Shown: piece after piece, positions 1 to 8,611 of the stretch
Numbering within the stretch: position 1 is the stretch's first letter
How the letters are laid out: each line of letters begins with the position of its first letter
Assembly (NCBI GenBank): GCA_963807975.1
Contig: CAWEDV010000001.1
Location: forward strand, 1,674,001 to 1,738,000
Length of the DNA: 64,000 bases
Source of the DNA: JAACFF01 sp963807975
GTDB taxonomy: Bacteria; Chloroflexota; Anaerolineae; Promineifilales; Promineifilaceae
Reading direction: 5' to 3'
Translations under genes and position numbers: made by a program
The notes under the pieces: generated by a model
What the model saw: the letters and a program-made list of their open reading frames with translations, nothing else
What the model was told of the DNA's origin: nothing
Databases searched by the model: none

Positions 1-560
1 GGAAGCAACCTACCATTTTGGGCGTTGTCGCCTTAATGGCCGTGGTCGGCGGCCTTGCTTATCCCGTTTTTGGACTGATGCCAGCCTATGCAGATAAAGT
101 AATGCAGGTTGGATCGGTGGGCTTGGGTATTCTTTTGGCTTCCGGAGCCTTGGGCTCCGTGCTCGGCACCTTTGGTTCGGCCAAGTTGGGCACCGAACAC
201 AGAGGTCGCAATCTAATACTTTCCGCCATCGCCCTGTCCATACTGGTCATTGCCTTCGCTCAGGCGCCCACTATGTGGGCAGCCTGCTTGATTCTTATTG
301 CCTTAGGATTTATGCTGTTGGTGCTGCAGAGCCTAGCTATCACACTGGTACAATTAAATACGCCTGATCGCGTGCGGGGCCGGGTTATGAGTATCTACAG
401 CATGTTACATGCCGGAGCTGATACTGGAGGGAATTTGGTCATTGGCGCCATTGCCGTTCCACTGGGCCTGGTTACAGCGCTGACATTGGGTGGTGCAGCA
501 GCATTGTTGTTCAGTTTTGGGCTCAATCTTTTCATGCCCAAGATGCGCAGGCTTGATTAA
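1..560 (+). CDS. MFS transporter, C-terminal part (5' end outside window)
   Basis: The reading frame is open from the first bases of the window, so this is the 3' part of a longer gene. The visible part, about 185 residues, has alternating hydrophobic helices typical of the second half of a 12-helix major facilitator. A short charged loop (DRVRGRVMS) matches the conserved MFS motif between helices 10 and 11 of the EntS/MFS_3 exporter group. It is likely an inner-membrane exporter with unknown substrate. The stop codon overlaps the start of the aminotransferase downstream (TAATG), which implies translational coupling and possibly export of a product related to that enzyme. The substrate cannot be inferred from this fragment. 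Confidence 0.8.
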   Translation, partial: KQPTILGVVALMAVVGGLAYPVFGLMPAYADKVMQVGSVGLGILLASGALGSVLGTFGSAKLGTEHRGRNLILSAIALSILVIAFAQAPTMWAACLILIALGFMLLVLQSLAITLVQLNTPDRVRGRVMSIYSMLHAGADTGGNLVIGAIAVPLGLVTALTLGGAAALLFSFGLNLFMPKMRRLD

Positions 561-1762
561 TGTCACGATTAAGAAATCGCTTTCGCCATCTACCACCAAC
601 AGCCGTGCCCATCGGTGCGGCTGATCTTCAAGCAGGCTTGCGTAATACGGAAAACACACTGGAACAATTCCAGGCCGCCCTTGCCACCTATCTTGGTGTT
701 AGCCATGAGGCCTGTAGATTGGCCGCTTCCGGGCGTACCGTTCTCTACTGCCTCCTGCGAGGACTTCAAGCAGATTATCCTGCCCGTCAGGAAATCGTTA
801 TGCCCGCCTACACCTGTCCTGCTGTTGCGCGCGTAGCGATTGATTTAGGGCTAAAGCCTGTTTTCGTTGATATTTCCAGGGCGACGATGGGCTACCTGTC
901 AGATCCCTTGACAGAGGCCGTTCACGACGACACGTTGGCAGTCCTCCACATTCACCCTTTTGGTATCCCCCTTCCCGCAGACGAGGTCATCGATATCGCC
1001 CACAAACATGGTGCGGTCGTAATTGAAGATGCGGCACAAGCACTTGGCGCCCGCTGGGCCGGTCAGGCGGTCGGCACCAGAGGTGATTTCGCCCTTTACA
1101 GCCTGGGACCCGGTAAACCAATTTCTACGGGTGGTGGTGGCATCGCCATTGCCAATACTCCCACTGGTGAACGATCGCTCAGCAAATGGTGGGCCACCTT
1201 GCCTCCAGCTTCCAGCAGTGGGTCGGCAACGGCCTGGGTGCGCCAGGCTGCTCTCCAGTTGGCTTTTCAGCCGCATATCTGGTGGGCAGCAACCCGCGTG
1301 GGCATACACCGGGTTGGCAATCATGAAACGAGCTGGGGATACTCCGTGCAGGGTTTGGCTCCGTCTCAGGCCAGCGTAGGCTTGGCTTTACTGCCCAGAC
1401 TAAATGAGATCAACGCTCAACGGCGAGCCAAGGCATCTATCCTGAGCGAAGGAATTACTCAGGCACAAAGACTGCATACCGTGTTAATCGCCGAGGCCTC
1501 TGAGCCTTTTTACCTACGCTTCCCGCTCCTGGCCGAAAGTGAGGAGCAGCGTGAAAGCCTGCACGAGCAATTGTGGTCAGCGGGCATTGGTGCCGGCAGA
1601 TTGTATGAGCGGACCCTGCCATCGATCTTTTTTCCGGAGGATAAGGCGTCGTTTCCTGGTGCGGAGGCTGTCGCCGGGCAGCTTCTAACGCTGCCAACCC
1701 ATCATCATGTGACTGAACAAGATATAAAGTTAATGTTGGCCATCTTGCAAGATTTTACCTAG
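560..1762 (+). CDS. DegT/DnrJ/EryC1/StrS-family PLP-dependent aminotransferase
   Basis: This is a 400-residue fold-type I PLP enzyme of the sugar aminotransferase family. Visible features are the cofactor-binding aspartate in VVIEDAAQALGA near residue 157 and the Schiff-base lysine in YSLGPGKPIS near residue 182, followed by a glycine run. These enzymes usually transfer an amino group from glutamate to a keto-sugar nucleotide, but some members act on other substrates. It starts at the ATG that overlaps the MFS stop codon, so the two genes are probably one transcript. Its 3' end overlaps the convergent yjbQ-like gene by 8 nt. The sequence is more divergent than the second DegT protein at 29.6-30.7 kb, so I do not assign a sugar substrate. 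Confidence 0.82.
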   Translation: MSRLRNRFRHLPPTAVPIGAADLQAGLRNTENTLEQFQAALATYLGVSHEACRLAASGRTVLYCLLRGLQADYPARQEIVMPAYTCPAVARVAIDLGLKPVFVDISRATMGYLSDPLTEAVHDDTLAVLHIHPFGIPLPADEVIDIAHKHGAVVIEDAAQALGARWAGQAVGTRGDFALYSLGPGKPISTGGGGIAIANTPTGERSLSKWWATLPPASSSGSATAWVRQAALQLAFQPHIWWAATRVGIHRVGNHETSWGYSVQGLAPSQASVGLALLPRLNEINAQRRAKASILSEGITQAQRLHTVLIAEASEPFYLRFPLLAESEEQRESLHEQLWSAGIGAGRLYERTLPSIFFPEDKASFPGAEAVAGQLLTLPTHHHVTEQDIKLMLAILQDFT

Positions 1763-2186
1763 ACTGCCCAAATAAGGTCACTACCACCTGGCGCCCTCGG
1801 GCGTGATTGCGGTGTTCATTGAGGTAGATCCCCTGCCACGTACCCAAATTCAGACGGCCGTTGGTGATCGGAATGGTCACGCTGTTGCCCAGCAGAACTG
1901 ATTTGATATGCGCCGGCATATCATCGGAACCTTCATAGGTGTGAATATAGTATGGCTCGTTTTCGGGTACTGCCTGGTTAAAGAACGATTCCAAATCGCT
2001 CCGCACCGGTGGGTCGGCGTTTTCATTAATGGAGAGGGAAGCCGAGGTATGCTGAAGAAATATCGTCGCCAGGCCGACACTGAAATTGCCAATCTCTGGA
2101 ACCTGGCTGCTTATTTCAAGGGTAATCAGGTGAAAGCCTCGGGACTTTGCTGCTAAGGTAATCTCTTTTTGAAACCACTCGCTCAT
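1755..2186 (-). CDS. YjbQ family protein (UPF0047)
   Basis: The protein has about 143 residues, the usual length for the YjbQ/UPF0047 family, a small trimeric fold with a metal-like histidine cluster. The family signatures HTSASLSINENADP and GTWQGIYLNEHR are both present. Members have been linked to secondary thiamine-phosphate synthase activity, but the physiological role is unsettled. I prefer the ATG at 2186 over the GTG at 2195 because homologues begin near the Trp-Phe-Gln segment. It is convergent with the DegT aminotransferase and overlaps its end by 8 nt. Confidence 0.88.
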   Translation of the reverse strand: MSEWFQKEITLAAKSRGFHLITLEISSQVPEIGNFSVGLATIFLQHTSASLSINENADPPVRSDLESFFNQAVPENEPYYIHTYEGSDDMPAHIKSVLLGNSVTIPITNGRLNLGTWQGIYLNEHRNHARGRQVVVTLFGQSR

Positions 2187-2458
2187 AATTTGCACCGCCC
2201 ATCTTTTTCAGGTCTATTTCCGCTCCGTTTAGGGACAATTACCTGAGATTTATGCCATAAAGTGTTGAACTTAGCTGGTGGAAAGTATAACATGTTTGCA
2301 TCAGACGGCCGTTTTCTGGTCCACGATAAACGGAAAATTCGTTAGCATTTACCGTGAAGCTGACCCGTAGGATTGACGATCAGACATCCCTTCCGTATGA
2401 TGCGTTTTCGTCACCGGCAGCTTACAATAATCCGAATGTAGACTGCCCGACACCATTT

Positions 2459-3820
2459 ATGGGCAAATTACTAAGAGTATCCACCCTTTTCCAGGCAGCC
2501 ACCCTTTCTCTTCTTCTCCTGATAGGCTGCAGTGGAAATGGCAGCGAAGAAATCGGAACCGCTGTTACCGAACCAGTCAACACACCCATTGCACTAGCAA
2601 CTGTCTCTGTTGTGCAGATTGAGCCTGCCCCTTCACCGGCAATAATCGCATCAGCTTATCCTGGGCCAGAGCTGAACTCTTTTCCGACCCTAACGCCACG
2701 ACCTGATCCTTACCCCGCCCCAACAGCAGAGATTCGGGAGATCGATCCCACATCCGCCACAGTCTCAGCCGTGGTGTTCATGCCTATTACCGGCAGTTCA
2801 TCCACGAAAAGAAATGAGAACCTGCCCGGCGTAAATCCGGAAGTGACGCTGCCTCCCACGCCCATCCCAACAATTGACTTCGCGGCTAAGCAGGCTGAAC
2901 TGCGTGCCAATGGCGCGGATCTTGGCTATGTCAAAATAGGCTTTCATGTCACGCTCCCTGAAGACAAAATCGGCCTTGACAATTGGATGAAACAGCTGGA
3001 TCAAGCCGGCGTTCCGTTTTTTGTCAAAACCGTTGATAACGCTGAACCATTATTCCGGGCACAGGAGTTGATGAAGGTCAGCGGCATACCCCACACTCTA
3101 GTCTATCGCTCTACCAGTGGAGAACCATTTTACGATCTCCCCGCGCAGCAAGCAGCGCAGATACATTGGCAGGAGCACCGGGACAAATTCCCTCCAGAAC
3201 TGGACACCAATCTGGTCTGGATTGAAACTTTAAATGAACCCGACCAGACAAGAGGAGACTGGTGGGGCCAGTATGCCCTGGAAACGGCGCGCCTGGCTAT
3301 GGCCGAGGGTTTCAATTGGGCCGGGTTCAGTTGGGCATCAGGTGAACCAGAGTCAGAGCTGTGGCAGACGCCCTCAATGTTGGAGTTTTTGCGATTGGCA
3401 AGTGAAAATCCGGATCGGCTGGCGATAGCCATACATGAGTACAGTTTTCTTAAAGAAGAACTTGACCACCAGTATCCGTACAAGGTCGGCCGTTTTCAAG
3501 AACTGTTTCGTATCACCGACGAACAAGGCTTGGCCCGTCCAACGCTCTTGATAACAGAATGGGGTTGGGAGCATAATAATATCCCGGCGCCGGAAAGGGC
3601 GATCAAGGACATCGACTGGGCATCAAGGCTGTATGCTCCGTATCCAGAGGTCAAAGGAGCAGGTATGTGGAACCTAGGAATCGGCTGCTGTTTTGGTGAT
3701 ATCTCAGAACAGGTACAGGAAGTTATCGAGCCGCTTATCAATTATAGTTTGACCCACTATTTCGAGATCCCGCTTCCGCCAGATAAACAGCCCATCAATC
3801 CGGAACAATTCCGACCTTAG
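2459..3820 (+). CDS. Lipoprotein with glycoside-hydrolase clan A-like domain
   Basis: With the ATG at 2459 the protein starts with a lipoprotein signal peptide (hydrophobic run ending LLIGCSG). A GTG at 2354 would bury this signal under 35 extra residues, so I reject it. A Pro/Thr-rich linker covers roughly residues 35-150. The C-terminal domain looks like a TIM-barrel glycosidase: a probable acid/base Glu in TLNEPD near residue 260 and a probable nucleophile in LITEWGW near residue 367, a spacing usual for clan GH-A. It is likely exported and anchored on the cell surface, acting on a polysaccharide. The maltodextrin uptake cluster lies immediately next to it on the opposite strand. The exact GH family is not recognisable by eye. 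Confidence 0.65.
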   Translation: MGKLLRVSTLFQAATLSLLLLIGCSGNGSEEIGTAVTEPVNTPIALATVSVVQIEPAPSPAIIASAYPGPELNSFPTLTPRPDPYPAPTAEIREIDPTSATVSAVVFMPITGSSSTKRNENLPGVNPEVTLPPTPIPTIDFAAKQAELRANGADLGYVKIGFHVTLPEDKIGLDNWMKQLDQAGVPFFVKTVDNAEPLFRAQELMKVSGIPHTLVYRSTSGEPFYDLPAQQAAQIHWQEHRDKFPPELDTNLVWIETLNEPDQTRGDWWGQYALETARLAMAEGFNWAGFSWASGEPESELWQTPSMLEFLRLASENPDRLAIAIHEYSFLKEELDHQYPYKVGRFQELFRITDEQGLARPTLLITEWGWEHNNIPAPERAIKDIDWASRLYAPYPEVKGAGMWNLGIGCCFGDISEQVQEVIEPLINYSLTHYFEIPLPPDKQPINPEQFRP

Positions 3821-3947
3821 AATCTACACCCCATCAAACTGTGGAAAATAATGGGCCACACCCGTTACGCCAGCCAGAGCATCCTCATGCAGTTCCAAAG
3901 CCATTGAAGTGGTTTCTCTTCTAATGATTGATCAAGTGTCACCTTTA

Positions 3948-5660
3948 TCACAACCGGATAACAAAGCTACTCTGTGGGGGCAGTGTCGTGAATGGCTGGT
4001 AGGCATCTAAACCACCCGAATCATTGTTCTGGACCGGCTGCGGGTCACCTTCACCAAATATTGTTTGCGGGCTGCTTTCTCCCAGAATTGGACCGGCCTC
4101 CAGCGACAGCGAGTAGTCCGTGACAGCTTCGTCGGAGAAATTGATCAGGACGAGAAGTACATCCTCCTTATATATCCGCAGATAAGCATAAACTTGAGCT
4201 GAACCAGTCTCAACAGGAACCCAATCGCCTACGCGCAAAGCTGGCTGCTCATTGCGAAGGTGGATCAGGGCTCGATAATGAAATAGCAATGAACCGGCGT
4301 CTTCCGTTTGCAGAACAACACTGCGTTCCTCGTAATCTTCGGCAGGGTCGCGCCACGGCCGTCCAGAGGTAAAGCCCACACTTAGGCCATCGTCACTACT
4401 CCACTGCATGGGCCGGCGAATATCTTCATCAGGTTTGGTTCCCGTCATACCAATCTCTTCGCCATAGAAGATAAATGGCACTCCCGGGGAGGTCAGCAGC
4501 CAGGCAGCCGCAGTCTTGGCCTTGTTCTCATCCCCTTCGAATTGGGACATGGCGCGATTTTGGTCATGGTTGGTTAGAAAGGTTGCATATTGACCTGGAG
4601 GGAAATCTTTTACGATCGCTTGCTGCTCCTTGCTGACCATGGGCGCCAAACCAAAATTTGCGCTGTTCAGAATCCCATTCGCCAGATCGAACTGAAAAGC
4701 GATATCCACCTCATCCCCCGTATACTTGAGTACCTGCTGCGTGTTGGTCCATGCTTCACCGACGGTCAAGGCGTTGGGGTTAATATCTTTATAGAAAGTG
4801 TAAAACCCTTGTAACCATTCATGCGTGGCCTTGGTGTTTTCCTGCAACTGGCCATTTTCAATAAGATGTTTGATGGCGTCCAGGCGGAATCCATCGACGC
4901 CAATGTCTTCCAGCCAGTAACGGGCCGCCTCATGCATGGCATCCGTTACTTCTGGATTTTGGTAATTTAGATCAGGCATACCATCCCAGAAAAGCGCATA
5001 ATAATAACCTTCGGGCGTACGGTGCCAGACCTGCTGGCCATCTGGGCCGCTGTAGCCAGGATCCTCGGCTTCCCAGATATACCAATCCCGCTTGTCTGCC
5101 TCAGGATCAAGCGATTCTTGGAACCAGGGATGATCACGTGACGTATGGTTGGTCACCAAATCGACGATGACGCGAATTCCCCGTGCATGCGCCTCATCCA
5201 TTAAGCGTTGGAAATCATCCTCTGTGCCATATTCTTCATCGATTTTGTAATAATCTACTACATCATAGCCATGATAGCTCGGCGATTCCATGATGGGCAT
5301 CAACCACAGTCCGGTCACCCCAAGATCGCCCATCGTATCAGGATCGCCGTCGTTTAGATAGTCCAATTTGTCAATCAGACCATTGATGTCGCCAATACCA
5401 TCTCCATCACTGTCGCTAAAACTACGCACAAATACCTCGTAAAAAACGGCGTCATTCCACCAGGGCATATGCTCCGTTCCCTGGTAAGGATTTTCGGGCT
5501 CAAAGGTTGGAACCGCAGCTGCCGGAATTGTTGCTGTGGGCATCACCGTTGGAGGCGGTGCAGTCGCTTCTGGTACCACTTGCTCGTCTGCACAGGCGAC
5601 CAATGACATCAAAATGATCATGCTCACAAAAGTGGTAACGGAGTTGATTCGCTTCATCAT
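3948..5660 (-). CDS. GH13 alpha-amylase family lipoprotein
   Basis: This is a secreted or surface-anchored alpha-glucan hydrolase of about 570 residues. The N-terminus is a lipoprotein signal ending in SLVACAD, followed by a Pro/Thr linker. All four GH13 regions are visible: region I DLVTNH, region II GFRLDAIKH with the nucleophile Asp, region III VGEAW with the acid/base Glu, and region IV FLTNHDQ. The order YGEEIGMTG...RRPMQW resembles oligo-1,6-glucosidase and maltogenic or trehalose-related members, so specificity is uncertain. A C-terminal beta domain follows. The ATG at 5660 sits 5 nt behind AAGGA. It follows malG on the same strand but is separated from it by a strong terminator, so it probably has its own promoter. 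It likely feeds maltodextrins to the adjacent ABC importer. Confidence 0.92.
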   Translation of the reverse strand: MMKRINSVTTFVSMIILMSLVACADEQVVPEATAPPPTVMPTATIPAAAVPTFEPENPYQGTEHMPWWNDAVFYEVFVRSFSDSDGDGIGDINGLIDKLDYLNDGDPDTMGDLGVTGLWLMPIMESPSYHGYDVVDYYKIDEEYGTEDDFQRLMDEAHARGIRVIVDLVTNHTSRDHPWFQESLDPEADKRDWYIWEAEDPGYSGPDGQQVWHRTPEGYYYALFWDGMPDLNYQNPEVTDAMHEAARYWLEDIGVDGFRLDAIKHLIENGQLQENTKATHEWLQGFYTFYKDINPNALTVGEAWTNTQQVLKYTGDEVDIAFQFDLANGILNSANFGLAPMVSKEQQAIVKDFPPGQYATFLTNHDQNRAMSQFEGDENKAKTAAAWLLTSPGVPFIFYGEEIGMTGTKPDEDIRRPMQWSSDDGLSVGFTSGRPWRDPAEDYEERSVVLQTEDAGSLLFHYRALIHLRNEQPALRVGDWVPVETGSAQVYAYLRIYKEDVLLVLINFSDEAVTDYSLSLEAGPILGESSPQTIFGEGDPQPVQNNDSGGLDAYQPFTTLPPQSSFVIRL

Positions 5661-5750
5661 CAATATCCTTGAAACAGCATTAATACCTTAAAAACGTTCC
5701 AACCTAATCATTCTCAGCAGCTCAGTTCACACGACCTTTCCAATATACAC

Positions 5751-5779
5751 AAAAGGGGCATACCAACCGTATACCCCTT
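5751..5779 (-). terminator. Intrinsic terminator after malG
   Basis: Read on the minus strand, AAGGGGTATAC pairs with GTATGCCCCTT (11 bp with one G-T wobble, 5-nt loop), followed by a short T run. It lies between malG and the amylase gene and should end the malFG transcript. Confidence 0.75.
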
Positions 5780-5885
5780 AACCAACAAACTCGATTCTAA
5801 ATCATTGTTACCAGAACCCAGCTAGCTCGCAACTACTGTTCTTCGTTTGCCGATAACTGACTACTGATCACTTTGCGGTCAGCAA

Positions 5886-6776
5886 TTACCCCTTCACAGA
5901 TCCGGCGGTCAAACCACCGACGATATAATCCTGAAGCACAAGATACAGGATTACAATCGGTATGGCGGCCATGATTGCGCCTGCGGTGAACTCACCCCAT
6001 TTCTGAGCAAATTGATTGCTCTGGAAAATATACAGGCCAACCATCACGGTCAGGTTCTCTGTACTTTTCAAGATGATTCGGGCCAGGACAAATTCTGAAT
6101 AGGTACCGATGAAAGTCAGCAAGCCGACCACGATGACCACTGGGCGTACCAGAGGAAATATCAGCTGGGTGAAAGTCTGCCAATGAGTAGCGCCATCAAC
6201 CATGGCTGATTCGTCAATATCCTTGGGAACCGTGTCAAAGAAACCCTTCATCAACCAGATATTGATGCCCATGGCACCACCAAGATAAATGAACCCGAGA
6301 CCGGTCAGCGTGTTTAGCCGCAGCGGCGGGATATAGCTACCAAGCTGCTGCAGCAAGGCGAAGATAGCGACCATCGCCAGCGTTGCTGGAAATACTTGAA
6401 TGAGCAAGATGCTCTTCAATAAACCTTGACGCCCAAAGAAACGAAAACGTGAAAAGGCATAGGCGGTGGTCGTGGTGATGAAGATGGAAAGCAGGGTCAC
6501 GCTGACAGCCACCTTAATAGAATTCCACAACCAGGTCAAGTATGGAAAAACGTCACTGGTCAGCAAGGATTGGTAATTAACCAGGCTGGCATTGGCGGGG
6601 ATCAGCTGCTGTGTGGCCAGAGAACCGGACGGATCCAACGACGCTGAAATCGTCCAAACCACTGGGAACATCGCAAAGATGATCATTAGCGCGGCAATGA
6701 AATAGCGGATAATCCGACTAATTTGGCGGTTTCGCTTTTCGGAACTGCCTAATTTACGGTAGCTTAATCTAGACAT
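5886..6776 (-). CDS. malG: Maltose/maltodextrin ABC transporter permease MalG
   Basis: This is an inner-membrane permease of about 296 residues with six predicted helices. The EAA loop that contacts the ATPase is seen as DESAMVDGATHWQTFTQLIF around residues 195-215. It begins inside the end of malF: the ATG at 6776 overlaps the malF stop by 8 nt, and GGAGG lies upstream inside malF, so the two are translationally coupled. It pairs with MalF and the MalE lipoprotein. No MsmX/MalK-type ATPase gene is present in the window, so the importer must borrow an ATPase encoded elsewhere, as many Gram-positive and Chloroflexota sugar importers do. Confidence 0.92.
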   Translation of the reverse strand: MSRLSYRKLGSSEKRNRQISRIIRYFIAALMIIFAMFPVVWTISASLDPSGSLATQQLIPANASLVNYQSLLTSDVFPYLTWLWNSIKVAVSVTLLSIFITTTTAYAFSRFRFFGRQGLLKSILLIQVFPATLAMVAIFALLQQLGSYIPPLRLNTLTGLGFIYLGGAMGINIWLMKGFFDTVPKDIDESAMVDGATHWQTFTQLIFPLVRPVVIVVGLLTFIGTYSEFVLARIILKSTENLTVMVGLYIFQSNQFAQKWGEFTAGAIMAAIPIVILYLVLQDYIVGGLTAGSVKG

Positions 6777-8361
6777 CGTCACCTGCCTCCCACATATTGG
6801 TATATTTAAACTGGAATAGAGTAATGATCACCACGATGGCGAATATGATAATTGAAATAGCTGATGCAAATCCATAATCGGCACCTCTCGCACCACCAAA
6901 GGCGAGCTTGAAGACATAGCTGATCAAGATGTCCGTATGACCCACCGGGGTCGGTGCGCCGGCAATGGGCGGACCCCCTTCATTGTAGAGGTAAATCACA
7001 TTGAAGTTGTTAAAGTTGAAGGTAAAAGAGGCGATCAACAGCGGTCCCACAGCAACCAGCAGCAGCGGTAAAGTCAACCTCGAGAATTTGGTCCAAGCCC
7101 CAGCCCCATCAACATCAGCTGCACTGTAAATATCCTGTGGGATGCCTTGCAAAGCACCACTGCATACGAGCATGAAATAAGGATAACCTAACCACAAATT
7201 GACCAATAAGATACCGATCTTGGCCCACGTAGGATCTGTAAACCATGGTGGTGCGTAGCCAATCGTCGATTCCAATATTTCGGTGATAACCCCGATCTGT
7301 TCGTTGAGCATACCCCTCCAAACCAAAATGGTAACCAGACTGGGGATCGTATAGGGAATGATCAACAACGATCGGATGATCCTTTTACCCTTTAGGTCGT
7401 TAAAGAGCATAGCCGTAAATAGACCCAGGAAAAAGGTGGTGAAAACGGTCAAAAAGGCAAAGGCAAAGTTCCAGATGGTCACCTGGATCAGTGGTCCGGC
7501 AATGGCCGGACTGGTGAAGAATTTCAGATAATTCTTAGCCCCGATGCCAACCCAAAATCCTGGTCTCAGAGTGGACCCATCTTCAGCTGTGTATATTCCC
7601 TCTACCGGCGTATAGACCACACCCGTTGCCAGATCGACCATGGTATCAGTTTCTGCATCATACTGATAACGGTCAACCGTTGTACTGGCCGAATCCAGAT
7701 TACGAATTCTTACCACACCGGTCTCTTCGTCACCAAAATCTGTTGCAGCCAGGGTATCGATCAAGGGCACGGTCTGCAGTCGATTGATCCGCGTATGCCC
7801 ATCAATCTCCACGGGTATGCCGTCATCATCCAGTTCACCAAACTCTGCTGGATCGGCAACCTCCTGCAGAGCTTCACCAGGCTTGGCAAAGAACGAATTC
7901 CCGTTTTCATCAACCAACCAGAGAGCATAGGTTCCATCAAACGCTTCGAAAGCAGTCCAACTGAACGTAACCCCTGATTCGGGCAAATACTGCTGCTGCT
8001 CCAGCTGCTCATTGGCCTGCTGCTGGGTCAAAAGATTGCCGTCGCTGTAATTGGTGAAGGAGATATAGAATGTATAGATGATGGGATATACGGTGATCAG
8101 CAACATCAAGGACAAGCCTACAGCCATCCAGCGAAAGGGATACATTCCTTCACGCAAAAAGGCCACGTTCAAGAAAATGGTGATGATCACGATGATAGTC
8201 GCCAGTGGTATATAACCATCCATAAACATGCTGGTTATCAACCAAACGGCAAAAATATCATAAAGTCCCAGGATTATCAGACGAAAAAGCATGCCTGATA
8301 TTGTTGTCGTGGGTTTCTTCCGTTCCGGTTTAACCGGAATATCAGCAGTTGCGGTCCCCAT
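6769..8361 (-). CDS. malF: Maltose/maltodextrin ABC transporter permease MalF
   Basis: The protein has 530 residues, close to E. coli MalF (514) and much longer than ordinary sugar permeases. The extra length is a large extracytoplasmic loop, roughly residues 95-265, that corresponds to the MalF P2 domain which touches the binding protein. The EAA loop is seen as AADVDGAGAWTKFSRLTLPL. The start is supported by AGGAGG upstream of the ATG at 8361. It lies downstream of malE but beyond an intrinsic terminator, so it should be expressed at a lower level than the binding protein. Confidence 0.92.
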   Translation of the reverse strand: MGTATADIPVKPERKKPTTTISGMLFRLIILGLYDIFAVWLITSMFMDGYIPLATIIVIITIFLNVAFLREGMYPFRWMAVGLSLMLLITVYPIIYTFYISFTNYSDGNLLTQQQANEQLEQQQYLPESGVTFSWTAFEAFDGTYALWLVDENGNSFFAKPGEALQEVADPAEFGELDDDGIPVEIDGHTRINRLQTVPLIDTLAATDFGDEETGVVRIRNLDSASTTVDRYQYDAETDTMVDLATGVVYTPVEGIYTAEDGSTLRPGFWVGIGAKNYLKFFTSPAIAGPLIQVTIWNFAFAFLTVFTTFFLGLFTAMLFNDLKGKRIIRSLLIIPYTIPSLVTILVWRGMLNEQIGVITEILESTIGYAPPWFTDPTWAKIGILLVNLWLGYPYFMLVCSGALQGIPQDIYSAADVDGAGAWTKFSRLTLPLLLVAVGPLLIASFTFNFNNFNVIYLYNEGGPPIAGAPTPVGHTDILISYVFKLAFGGARGADYGFASAISIIIFAIVVIITLFQFKYTNMWEAGDDV

Positions 8362-8446
8362 TGATCATGCCTCCTCTGAAGTGTAGAACAAGTACTTGAC
8401 TTGCTCATGATCCGGCAAGATATTTTTCTTACCTGCAATTTTCTGC

Positions 8447-8474
8447 GATCATGCTGAGTCGCTTAAGCATGATC
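8447..8474. repeat. Inverted repeat upstream of malF
   Basis: A perfect 9-bp inverted repeat (GATCATGCT ... AGCATGATC) with a 10-nt spacer lies between the malE terminator and malF. It could be an operator, an mRNA-stabilising hairpin at the malF 5' end, or chance. There is no T run on either side, so it is not a terminator. Confidence 0.45.
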
Positions 8475-8540
8475 TTCAAGATGAAAGAAAAAACGTTATA
8501 CCCATTTTCGGAAACGGCACGAATGCCGTTGTAATAACAC

Positions 8541-8575
8541 AAAAGCCGAGGACAAAAAAATGTGCCCTCGGCTTT
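8541..8575 (-). terminator. Intrinsic terminator between malE and malF
   Basis: The stem AAAGCCGAGG/CCTCGGCTTT has a loop of about 14 nt and, on the minus strand, is followed by TTTTG. Its position just after the malE stop suggests partial termination, which would give more binding protein than permease. Confidence 0.75.
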
Positions 8576-8611
8576 CGCTTATGTCATCTCAGAATTTTCC
8601 TGCGCCGCTGG